From Berberis thunbergii (taxonomy: Eukaryota > Streptophyta > Magnoliopsida > Ranunculales > Berberidaceae), in assembly GCA_003290165.1 (NCBI GenBank), contig QNQO01005791.1:1-64000 (forward strand): a DNA stretch of 64,000 bases, in the 5' to 3' direction. Position numbers and translations under genes: made by a program. Position 1 is the stretch's first letter, and every line of letters starts with the position of its first letter. Below the pieces are notes generated by a model. The model worked only from the letters and a program-made list of their open reading frames with translations. It was not told where the DNA came from and ran no database searches. Positions 32,271 through 42,710 of this stretch are shown in pieces.

Positions 32271-34223
32271 TCTGGATTGATTTTTGAGTACCCTATTTAG
32301 TTGTGTTTCACTCATACTCGTTAGCTCCATAAAAGTTTTGACTTACAACTTGCCTTCTTTTTAGTTTTCTTTGTTAGTGTCGAGTTTGCATTTTATCAGT
32401 TTCTAATGAAAACTCCATGATTCTTATGTTTGTGAGCCTTATTGATGGATGACTTTTTGAAAATTGGTAAAATCTTCACGGCGGTAATACTGTTCTAACC
32501 TCCTCTCATGTACTTATTTCATTCATTCGTCAGAATTATTTTGTTAAACATTGAGGACAATGTTTGGATTAGGTTTGGGGGTAGGGTTCATGAGTCGGTG
32601 AGCTCTTCGTAGTGTTTTCTTCTTTCTTATTCTTTAAAAAAATGCTTTTCTTTCAAGAAAACTTGGTCTTTTGCGAGTATGAAAATATATTTTAAATGTT
32701 TTATGTTCAAGAAAATGCAAGCTAACTTGACATATTGGTATATTGATAAAGACTTAAAGTTTAGTATGATCCTTAAGTTAGATCTAGTTCATGAAGTTTT
32801 TCAACTCGATTATCTTGCACCATGAGCCATGTTAGCATAATTTGAAGTTGATGAGTGAAATATATGCTAGAAAACCTTAGAATAATAGTGGAGACTTATC
32901 CCTGAAAGTTTTGAACCTTTCTATTTTTCTGAGGATTATACATAAGCTCTGATTTTTCTTGAGTCTGTATTATCTCGTTGATGATCTCATTATTCTCATT
33001 TTTCTGATCAATTGCTTTGGGAATGACATCAAAATTGAATTATTACACTAGAACTTCTTGGCTTATTCAATTGAGATGTCATAATACTGACCCGAACTTA
33101 GGAAATAATCTAGGCATATTTTTTCTTTAGACCATTAACTAGCCTTTTAACTTACCCATAACATTAACCTTTTTGTAGCCTTTTGAGTCTTAGAATAACT
33201 TTTATTTGTTAACTCATTAACCTTTACCCAACTTTTCTGGGAATGTGTACGGATGGATATACTTGGTGTAAAAAGGGCATAAAAAAAGCAAAATATGAGA
33301 TATTTCATAAATCCACTATGTGAAAAAAAAGGTTGAAGAAAAGGAAAATAGTTTAAAAAAAAAAAAGAATGTCAATAATGATAAAGAAGTGAGAATGAAG
33401 AAAAAATTGATGGTGCGCAACATTGGTTTATTCTTGACAGCCCTAAGTGTTCGTTTAATGGGTGTATACATTCCTAGAAACTTTTCTTATAATCCTTTGA
33501 CATCCCTTATTAACCATTACCCAAGCCCTATTACAACCCAACAAAGTCCTAGTTGATCTTAGGTAAAGGTCAGTTTCGTAGATGTGGAGATTTAATAACC
33601 AAGACCTATAGTGTTTGATTCAACATTCCCAAAAGTAATTGATATTCATGTCCATGAGATCATGTTCATTCCATTCTTGAAAAGTCCGTTTTTCATATTA
33701 CTATATGTGAGATGATTGTTTTCCATTATTTACTTTTTTCCTCACATATAAACTGAGTGAAATACCAAATCTCTGAGTGCTTTATTGTGAGTGACATGAG
33801 AGGTTTGAAGTCAAAACAAACTTTTTACAGGAGATTTAGTCATTGTTTTACTCTGAAATGAAAAGTTATGTTGAGAGTGCTATCCACACACACACATTGA
33901 GTTGAGGATGATTGTGAATTTTTCTCTAACTTGTGGAGAATATTAAATTATTTGGAAATTGGTGGATACACTAAAATGACACTGTTAGTTTCTTGCATAT
34001 CTTGTAGTTTTAAAATGAACATTGTTTGACCAAGTTTTGATTGAGTCATAATGTTTGTGGGTAACATTTATGGAAACCCTCACAAGACTATAACTCGTCC
34101 ACTAGAGGTAATCTAGGGGTTTAAAGCCTTATTGCTCGTTTAAGATAAGTGCAACCGAAGATTCCTGCGAAAGTGAGTTAAGATTTTCTTTTTATTGTTT
34201 TGCTCGAGGACTAGCAAAATATA
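32271..34223 (+). other. Non-coding 3' interior of TR-GAG copy 2
   Basis: No ORF is supported. The sequence corresponds, inverted, to 4779-6960 of copy 1 in several blocks (for example around 32280-32420 and 34130-34230), which shows that the two elements share the whole 3' part. Confidence 0.55.
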
Positions 34224-34236
34224 GGTTTGGGGTATT
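34224..34236 (+). promoter_or_regulatory. Polypurine tract of TR-GAG copy 2
   Basis: GGTTTGGGGTATT lies directly before the 3' LTR, one G shorter than in copy 1. Confidence 0.65.
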
Positions 34237-36120
34237 TGGTATTCACATAATTATTACATAATATATCCCTCAATTTATATATGTTAGTGTTTCGATTATT
34301 ATATTTTATAGTAATTATTTCGTTTTCATGTCTTTGTAGGAATTTGAGCGTAAACGATAAATCATATTAAAGCGACAAGTTAATGAACGACAATTTGTCG
34401 ATTCTAGCGGTGGTACAAAGTAGATGATCACACATCTAAACCCAAAACCTAAGCCCATAACCTAAACCCAAAACCTAACCCATAAACCCAAAACCAAGCT
34501 CATAACTTAAATCTAAATCCAATGCTAAGCCCAATCAAACCCTAAACACATTCCCTAAATTATTCAAGATTCTGATTTATTTTACCTTAAATCACTCATT
34601 GAACCCTCTCCTGAACTTGTCCATATTCACTTTCTCCTAATTATCTATAAATACAAAATTCAATGGATGAGAAAGGAGAGAAAGAGAAGGGAAAAGAAAA
34701 TTTACAGAAAATCAAAGCCTCTTCCTCACAAAGTGATTTTCATCACACCAGAGCCACCACCATCACCACCTCACCCCGCCACCACCGTGCGAGCACCGTC
34801 ACCACCACGAAACGGGGGAGTGACAACCCTGTTTCACATCAGACATCACCTCGCCACTGAGCCTCGCCATCACCCTTCACCTCCCTGTCCCTGCTCCTCT
34901 CCCCTGTCCACACAACCGCCACCACCACCGCACGAGCTCCGCCACCACCATGAAACAGGGGAGTGACAACCCTGTTTCGCGTCAGGCCTCTGCCTCGCCA
35001 CAGACCCTATTCCATTTTTTTCCTTTCTTCTCCATGATCTCTCCCTCCTCCACCTCGCCCTCTCTGTTCCTGCCTCACAACAGACCGAGAACCACCACGA
35101 CTCCACGAAACAGAGCCTCACCGCGGCTCTGTTCCGCCTCGCCGCCGCCACTGTTCCTCCTCTTTTCTCGGCCTCTCTTCGTCTCGAGCTCCTTCCTACC
35201 TCCCTCTCTCACGACCACCGTCGCAAGCGGCGCTTCAGCAGGCGGAACAAATCACCCCTACAAGAGAAACAGGGCTCCGCAAACTCTCTGTTTTGATTTT
35301 CTTTCTGCTTCCTTTCCTTAATTCAGTGTTTACTCACTTTCTCTCTCTCTTTTTGCAGGTTCAGAACCAGTAGGAGGAGCGAGGAGCGAACCAATAGATG
35401 CGAAGAATAGCACCGTAAGCGGCGCTGTCGCGTTGGAGACGAAAGGAACTATAGCAGAGGCGCGGGAATGATTTAAAATTTGTTTTTGGCTGTTTGCACC
35501 CCCGTGTCTCTCTGCACTACCACAGAGCTTGTGTACTTTATTTTCTCGGGATTCGTGTTTGAACCAACTGCTGAGTACCACTACATCAAGTTTGCGACAA
35601 ACTAAATGGGTTGTATAAGTTATTGTGATTTATTTTACTGAATTATGTGTTTAATTGTTAATTACAATTTATTTCTGAAAGTTTTTGATAAATTGATTTT
35701 GCTTGAAATAATTTGTTAATGTTTGATAGAAACATGATATAATTTAATTTGATTTTAACGATCATATATTCGGTGTAAGCAAGGGATTCTCATCCCTAAA
35801 GCTTTTCGTTTTTAAATTCAGTAATTTAGATTTAAATAATTTTTGCTAACTCATTGGTGAGTCCAAGCCCACAAAATTCGCATTTTTATTTTATTTAACT
35901 TTTCTTATTTTTAAATTTATTGTTAGTTTAGTTTTAAAATGTTGTAACCACATTTTTCATTTAAATTAGTTTAAATTAAATTATACATTTCAATTACATC
36001 CACCTTCCTCGTGGGATCGACCCGTACTTGTCGTTGTCTACCAGTTAGGCACCATGCACTTGCGATTATAACAAATGGGTTAAATTAGCCTATTAATTTA
36101 AGTTAGTTAAGCTCACATCA
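34237..36120 (+). repeat. 3' LTR of TR-GAG copy 2
   Basis: Starts TGGTATTCAC and ends CTCACATCA. It keeps the TG start that the 5' LTR has lost. Confidence 0.85.
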
Positions 36121-36152
36121 GAGCCAAAAGGGCGGGCCATGTAGAATTACTC

Positions 36153-36161
36153 AAATAGCAA
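36153..36161. repeat. 9-bp target duplication, right (AAATAGCAA)
   Basis: Identical to 26318-26326. It lies just outside the 12-bp inverted end GTAGAATTACTC of the Pack-MULE. Confidence 0.85.
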
Positions 36162-36360
36162 AGATTTGATGATAAAAAGTAAGATTTCTAGGATTTCTAA
36201 AAACGACTCTTTCACAAATTTTGGTTGTTGCTCTTTTGGTGTTTTGGAATTCTCCACCTTTGTTTGTTGTTATTGGTTATCCCCACACGACATATTGTTG
36301 TTTTGTATTTCTTTATACATTCAAATAGAGATGTAGTCGATTCAATACATTCTTTCAACC

Positions 36361-36609
36361 ATGGCTCTGAAAACAAATCGCCAGCCACGCATTCACCAAC
36401 CTCCACCTCCACTTCCACTGTTGACTAGATGTTGGCACTGCCAAATTGTTTCCTATACCGAGAATAACAATTTCTACAAGTTTTCTGACCTTGTGATACA
36501 CATGAAGAACTCATATACAAATCCAACAGACTCGATATTTAAGTGTTGGGATTGTTACAATCTATTTGAAAACCAAGCCATGATGGTGGAACGCCTTGAC
36601 AAGTGGTGA
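36361..36609 (+). CDS. Hypothetical small protein with two CxxC pairs
   Basis: An 82-codon frame beginning at an ATG in good context (ACCATGGCT). It has a Pro-rich start (PPPPLPLL) and two spaced zinc-ligand-like pairs, CWHC (residues 24-27) and CWDC (about 62-65). I do not recognise the protein. It may be a small gene, a stray exon or chance. No neighbour supports a role. Confidence 0.25.
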   Translation: MALKTNRQPRIHQPPPPLPLLTRCWHCQIVSYTENNNFYKFSDLVIHMKNSYTNPTDSIFKCWDCYNLFENQAMMVERLDKW

Positions 36610-37429
36610 GTAGTGTTGTTTGTTAGTGTTTTAGTTGTTTTGAAGATATTGACCTTAGTTAAATTTTTTTTTCAAGTCAATTAGCGATAACCCTATCATA
36701 AATTGGAAATGAGCAATGACCCCCAAGATATAGTAAGTTAGGGTCGCCCACATAGAACTCACAGTGTATGAGGAGGATGTTTTACGTGACAAAACTTTTA
36801 CCCATGAAAATCCATGGCTCTGATTTAATAGAACATGCAATTCTATGAATATTAGATGTATAAAGAAATTTACTACGAGATGTAGATGCGCATCGCGAGG
36901 CAGATCAGATGGTAAATGGCTCATCTTTTTTTATAGAAACTAGAAAAGCTTCCCCCCTTCCCAACTCCATTACCCCCCACTCTCTCTTTATTCATTTTTT
37001 TCTATGCCTCCAACTTTCTCCCGATCTCTTCTTCTTCCCTACAAACCCACCACAAGCATCAGCTTCTGAATAGTTAACCCCTGCCCTAATTGGTGGAAGT
37101 TGGTTGCGTAGAATGATGTTTGTGGTGTGCTGGTGAAAAGATTTGGATTTGGTTGTTGTTGCTGAGAAGGTTATTTCAGGTGGAGAATTATGTTCTCCTT
37201 CAATTTTAATATAATAGGGAGAAGAGAAGAAATTTTTTTTTTCTACAATTGAGTGTTTGAATTGAATTTTCTTTGTCTCCATGTAAATTTCTTTCTACAT
37301 CTAATTCATCGACTTGTGTTTTCTTTTAAATCCAAGCTAGTGATTTTTCATGGATAATTTTGTCACATGAAACATCCTCATATAGTCAAGTCAACTAACG
37401 TAGACTCTGAGTTATGAGGCCGACCCTAA
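36610..37429. other. Intergenic region without supported genes
   Basis: AT-rich sequence with short CT-rich stretches near 36960-37030. Open frames on both strands show no recognisable domain. Confidence 0.4.
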
Positions 37430-37455
37430 TTTTCGATATCTAGGAAGTCAACTAA

Positions 37456-37871
37456 CATAGCCATACACGTGGCTCAAATCATCATAAATATTGAAGGATC
37501 GTTATGAAGGCTCAAGTCATCGTAAATATTGATGGACCGTTACGAAAGAGATGGAGGGAATCACTCTATCTTAATAAAGGAGGAGACCGTTATAATAAAC
37601 ACTCCCTTCATTGCGCCAACCGAGCTTAAGTCACGCACACAATTGAATACAATAATCAATTCACTCATTATATAAGGTAAATGTATGAAATGGATGTCAA
37701 TTCAATTGTCATATCTACACTATGCAACTTTAACTGTGTTTTGTCCAGATTTATTTCCTTCTTCAAATAGAGTCGCTGACTTAAGCATCAGAGTACCTTC
37801 GGGCGTCAAAAAAGTGTCTAACATTTGTTTTGCATGTCAAACTCTCAGGAAGACGAGATTTTGTCGCATCA
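37456..37871 (+). repeat. 5' LTR of element B (alignable part)
   Basis: It matches 41099-41533 with moderate divergence. It ends TTGTCGCATCA followed by the primer site. The first 30 bp or so of the LTR cannot be aligned. Confidence 0.65.
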
Positions 37872-38602
37872 TTTTGGCGTCGTTCGTGAGGAATGACAGT
37901 TTCCTTCACAAAAAAACATATGCTTTATTACAACTGAGGAACAAGACGGGAGAATGTTACATTCATCTAGAGTCGTTTTCAATATTAATAGTAACACAAA
38001 TTCAATATTCTATTTTGGTTAAAATGACTAAAATTGTGTCTTCTTAGTTAGACTGGGAATCCAGGCAAATCTAAAAATGATGACGCATAACTAAATATTC
38101 TACCAAAGGAGCACTAGCTAAGTTGGTATAGGCATTGGTTAGAAAATCTCAGGTCGTGGGTTTGAACTTGACTGGCAATATCATGATTAGTTTAAAGTTT
38201 TGTTGGATGTTCTGGTCTTTGGTAGGTTCGCAGGCCCGCAGGTCCACAAGCCAGAATAGAAACTAGCCCAAAGGGAAATTCCCTTCTACGGATTGCTTTT
38301 GGAATCTAAGGTACGCTACAAATTCCCTATTTGCAGCATTGCGCCTTCCTCAAATCCTTGTCTGACTTTACAATCGAAGTGCTATCGGCCACCACAACGG
38401 TGGTCTGTGGCTCACGTGTGTTACTTGTGCAGGTCAGCATGACTAGGTCAAAGCAGGGAGCTGAAAATGACTGCATTAGTTTGGAGTCGTCCGTGGGGAT
38501 GACAAAGTTCCTAATTTTTCCAGTAGCATCATCTCCCTTAGAAACCTAGAAAGATGGGGACCACTAGGTCATGCAACAACAAAGAACAGGGGGACACCTC
38601 AA

Positions 38603-39818
38603 ATGCTCCGGTCATACACGGGCTACAGACTCAAGACCCCCCCCCCCCCCCCCGCGATGACAGCAACAGCGGATAGGCTAACATCTCAAATACAACCGAT
38701 AACAGAGGCGGTGGAGGCTCTCACGCGACAAAATCCATTACTTGCCAATGGAGACCAAGAGCATCACAGGCCTCCGTCTCCGGAGGTTGGCAGGGAGCAA
38801 GCACAGGATAGCCAAGCCCCCACCAGTTCTCATTGGACTAGGAGAGGCTACACGGCTGACACTGAGCCCGCCGCCATGACAGAGAAGCTCGACCCTGGGA
38901 ACCTCCTCGGCAGAGGGGCACACGATACAGATGTACTATACAGCCTTTTAGTCCTTCCATTTGTGGACCGAATCATGAATGAGGCCCTCCCGAGGAACTT
39001 CACTCCTCTGAAGCTCGACTTTTACGATGGAACCATCGATCATTTCTGTCATGTGCATAACTTTTCCCACTAGCTTGAAAAGCTCAGCACTTACGTGGTT
39101 CCAAGGCCTTCCGCCGAAGTCGATCGACTTCTTCACGACACTAGCAAAGGAGTTTCTGACATGTTTCATCTGAAGAGGCCCACACTACATACTCTCCCTA
39201 AAGTTAGGGTTCCACGAGACTCTTAGAAAATATGTCACGTGTTTCAACAATGAATTGACTTTCATCGACGAATGCAGCGATGACACGACCGTAAAAGCCT
39301 TAACTGCGAGCCTCAAGGAAGGAAAATTTTACGAAGACCTCACCTTAGAGCCCCCTTTGGACATGAAAGTGTTCCTCAAGAGCGCTCTGAAGCATAATAC
39401 CTTTGAGGAGCTGAGAACCGTGAAGAAGGAAACCGATGGCGGGAAAAAGGCATACGCTCCTAAGGACAAGAATGAGGGCAAGAGACGTGAGGATGAGGAA
39501 CGAAGCAAATGGAAGCACAATGACAATAGGCCAGACCCTGGTCGGTTCTAGCCGGAGAAAACATCCAACTACGTTGGATCCAGGACTGTGACACCCCTCG
39601 GTGCCTGCCTATCAGACGTACTTAACTCCATGAAGAACTGAAAGGATCTAAAGTGGCCCCCAAAGTAGCTCGGGGACCCCGTCAACCATGACAATGGCAA
39701 GTACTGCGCGTACCACAAGGAGGGCGACCACAATATCAACGACTACAAGAGTCCGAGGTATGAAGTTGAGTACTGGATCCGCAGAGGCAAACTAAAAGAG
39801 TTCCTGAACTCCGAAAAG
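38603..39818 (+). pseudogene. Decayed Gag of element D
   Basis: Three pieces in different frames. 38603-39073 has a 17-C run coding for Pro, then PFVDRIMNEALPRNFTPLKL and DFYDGTIDHFCHV (gag-domain entry motif). 39255-39551 has DDTTVKALTASLKEGKFYEDL and a Lys/Glu-rich tail. About 39685-39818 has GKYCAYHKEGDHNIND and EVEYWIRRGKLKEFL. Stops at 39071-39073 and frame changes show that it is not functional. Confidence 0.65.
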
Positions 39819-40074
39819 CAGCCAGAACAAACCAGGGACATGGGGAGTCAATTAAAGAAATAGGGCAAGATAAGAATGAGGAAACCCTCCTCAGAACGGT
39901 AAATATTTATAGGATAAACAAATCGCACTTTCCCTCCTTGAGCAGTCACGTATCCATTAAATGTCATGCGCCGCTCGAATTAAACATTTCGAGTCCAATC
40001 ATCACGATGGTACAGTTGCCCTTTCAAAGAGTCAGTGGACCGACTTAACAACCCACTAACTCGGGGGGAATAGC

Positions 40075-40699
40075 TGATGATACATAAAAATGGTCACGCC
40101 TCATAGCTTACTCGTGTAATGATGATCTCAAGGAACTACGGGCTCCAACATTAATCTAGCCCAAGCGGTTCTTAATGTGCTAGGCCCACAAGTTTCACAG
40201 CTATCCTCAATACCCATAAGTCCTACTAAGGCAAGTATTTCGAGGATCAACTTTGAATTGGCAACTACAATAGCTCTCTACTTCCAACTAGGAAGCAAAT
40301 ACCAGAGTACATTCCACACAGAAAAACTCCCTTCTACAGATTGCTCTTAGATTGAGAACTATCTCTCACGTATCTAGGAGCACATGGCTAATAGGGAACT
40401 ACCCTCCTACAGCACGACTCCTATTAGAGAATGGTATCCACGAATATATTTTTCCTAAACTACTCCTACGATGGCCTGGTAGAACCAGGACTCCTGCACT
40501 ATAAATAAGACATGAGGTTGGTAAGCTAAGGTATACTACAAATTCCTTTTTTGCAACATTGTGCCTTCCTCAGATCCTTGTCTGACTTTAGCATTGGAGT
40601 GCCATCAACCACCACAATGGTGGTTCGTGGCTTACATGCGTTGCTTGTGCAAGTCAGCAGGACTAGGTCAAATAAGGGAGCAAAAAATGACTTGCATCA
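40075..40699 (+). repeat. 3' LTR of element D
   Basis: 625 bp, TG...CA, preceded by the tract CTCGGGGGGAATAGC. The last 180 bp match 38290-38478. It is followed at 40700 by GATAG, for which no left partner was found because the 5' LTR is rearranged. Confidence 0.7.
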
Positions 40700-41071
40700 G
40701 ATAGTATAGAAAACATATCCAATAGGATCGAGTAGAGACTGCTCCGGTAGGAGACAGATCTGACAAGAATCAGGTCCGCATGCCCGACTTAAGACTAGTC
40801 AAACTAACTTCGTCTGCTCGGACTCTTGCAGTTTGATCACTTTAACTTTATCTGGTCCAGACTCATGAAGCTGATTGCGAAGATTACTTCACCACAAAAT
40901 CTTCATCTAGTCAGAACTCATGTAGCTCGAATCCAATGATTTCATCTAGTCTGAACTCACGTAATCCGAGCCCGATGACTTGTCACACTGACTTCACATA
41001 ACGGATAAAGAAAGCTCTCATTAACAAGTTAGTGGCCACACAATCGAGCCCACTAACTAAGGGGGAGTAGC

Positions 41072-41533
41072 TGATGATATATAAAATCGTTACCCAGTCT
41101 TAGCAATACACGTGGCTCAAATCATCATAAATATTGCAGAGTCGTTACGAAGGCTCAAGTCATCATAAATATTGATAGACCGTCACGAAGGAGATGGAGG
41201 GAACCACTCTATCTCAATGAAGGATGAGACCGTTATAATAAACTCACTCTTCACTGCGTCGATCGAGCTTAAGTTACGCACACAACTGAATGCAGTTATC
41301 AATTCACTCATTATATAAGGTAAAGGAAAATGTATGAGAATGGAGGTCGATTCAATTATCTTATCTACACTATGCAACTTTAATTGAGTTTTGTCCTGAT
41401 TTGTTTTACTTCTTCACACAGAGTCGTTGACTTGAGCATCAGAGTGCCTTCGGCCACCAAAAAGGTGGTCTTTGGTAGTTTAACATCTGTTTTGCAGGTC
41501 AAACTCTCAGGGGGACGAGATTTGGACGCATCA
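41072..41533 (+). repeat. 3' LTR of element B
   Basis: 462 bp from TGATGATATA to GACGCATCA. Its end is nearly the same as that of the LTR of element A. Confidence 0.75.
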
Positions 41534-42198
41534 AACCATTTTCTTCATCTTGTATTTTTCAATTTAGGCTAACAAACACATTTCCATTAACCGCAATGTT
41601 GACATAGCATTTTATGAGCTCATCACATCCAGATAAAAAAAACACAACATCCCCCGAATTTGTTCAACATGAACTTGTTTTGTAATTCAAGGGGTACCTT
41701 ACCAAAACACATTCAACACAAATTAGTACTTAATGGGTATTGTTAGTTTGCGCCAACATGACCTATTCAACTCTATTAAAATTTTAATCATTTAGTTTGA
41801 TCTCATTTTAAAGTACTAAAGTGTAAATAACATTTTGTGGCAACAAGTGCAAACTAAAAACCATCAAAACATGTACTATATCATGTAACATGCATTATTC
41901 ACTTTTATTGGAATAATAGAAGTTCAAAGAATTACTTCATTTATGACTTTTGCCAATTTTATTATCACATTTTTCGCTAATCTTGTTGAGGACCGAGTAC
42001 TGAGTCAACTTATTACTTGAGGAGTAATCACAAAAACTCGGAAAAGTACATACTAAGAATAATTTCTATATCCATCTTTTTAAAACTTAAATTAGAAAAA
42101 TATCAAAAAATTCAACATTTCCATGCATATCATAATATAAATAAGCATTAATGAATTACCATTGTCAAACTAAAGGTATGATAGCAAACAAATTACGA
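41534..42198. other. AT-rich spacer left of the CACTA element
   Basis: No coding potential or repeat structure recognised. The last three bases, CGA, compare with CAA right of the CACTA element, a possible 3-bp target duplication with one transition. Confidence 0.4.
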
Positions 42199-42710
42199 CA
42201 CTACAAAAAAAAGTAAATTCAGCAATAGCGTTTTACCGCTACCAAGTATCAAAAAAGGGTAGCTGAAATGAATCAGCAACAACTCAACGACCGTTGCAAT
42301 ACCGTAGCTATATGAATTGTCGCTTTAGTATAACAGCAACAATGTACTAATCTGTGGCTATCTGACAACAGTTTATAATCGTCACTAAGTTGCAAAAACT
42401 CCGTTACTAAACCAATTTGAATTTCAAGGTTTTATTTGAGACAGCAGCACTGGCGACAACTTTTAAAATTCTTGAGACGACTAAGGTTGTCACAAATTGA
42501 TAAAATAAAGACGATATTTGTCATGGTTATCTGGCGACAGCTTCAAACCGTTGCAAATTCTGAGACAACTAAAACTATATCAAATTGACAAAATAGAGAC
42601 GGCATTTGCCGTGGCTATCTTGCAACAGTTTCTGACTATCGCTAAGTTGGCCAAAATAGAGACAACATTTGCCGTTGCTAACACTAACTTGTTGTAGCTA
42701 AAAAAATTAC
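42199..42710 (+). repeat. Left terminal and subterminal repeats of the CACTA element
   Basis: Terminal CACTACAAAAAA followed by degenerate repeats: GTAGCTA, GCGACAG(C/T)TT, GACAACTAA, AAAATAGAGACGGCATTTGCC. Such arrays bind the accessory transposase protein in En/Spm elements. Confidence 0.75.

Larger units (their letters stand above)
27454..36120 (+). mobile_element. Gag-only LTR retrotransposon (TR-GAG type), copy 2
   Basis: LTRs 27454-29331 and 34237-36120 (about 1.88 kb each) flank a 4.9-kb interior with a perfect tRNA-Asp primer site (29338-29354), a decayed Gag/linker ORF and a polypurine tract (34224-34236). It lies inside the right inverted repeat of the Pack-MULE. The flanking 5-mers are GGGTC (27449-27453) and GAGCC (36121-36125). 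They differ by two transitions, as would an old duplication after cytosine deamination. The 5' LTR starts CG instead of TG, also a transition. The element has the same family layout as copy 1 but a different Gag portion. Confidence 0.85.
26327..36152. mobile_element. Pack-MULE carrying an ARM-repeat gene fragment, split by a retrotransposon
   Basis: The outer ends are perfect 12-bp inverted repeats (GAGTAATTCTAC at 26327, GTAGAATTACTC ending at 36152) flanked by AAATAGCAA on both sides. Longer inverted repeats follow: left 26327-26402, right about 27380-27453. They share GGCACGTGCC, CCTCGCTCCTCAC and GGCGGATTGATTTCAACC. Removing the LTR element at 27454-36120 leaves an element of about 1.16 kb whose middle is the 5' part of an ARM-repeat gene. 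Terminal inverted repeats, a 9-bp duplication and a captured host fragment define a Pack-MULE. No transposase is present. Confidence 0.85.
38265..40699 (+). mobile_element. Gag-only gypsy-type element D nested in B
   Basis: The 3' LTR (40075-40699) starts TGATGATACA and ends TTGCATCA. The 5' LTR survives only as 38265-38478. It lacks most of the middle of the LTR, joining CCTTCTACGGATTGC directly to CTAAGGTACGC, and ends GCATTA. A primer-like region GTTTGGAGTCGTCCGTGGGG follows. The interior encodes decayed Gag only. It is the same family as element C (shared Gag nucleocapsid block and pre-LTR sequence). Confidence 0.7.
37430..41533 (+). mobile_element. Gypsy-type LTR retrotransposon B (hosts element D)
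   Basis: The 5' LTR (clear homology 37456-37871) and 3' LTR (41072-41533) share TACACGTGGCTCAAATCATC, AAATATTG and ACTTTAA(C/T)TG(T/A)GTTTTGTC, and end GCATCA. The primer region TTTTGGCGTCGTTCGTGAGG follows at 37872, and the polypurine tract AAGGGGGAGTAGC lies before 41072. The start of the 5' LTR has diverged, so the left border is approximate. The interior is interrupted by element D and has no pol. Confidence 0.7.
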
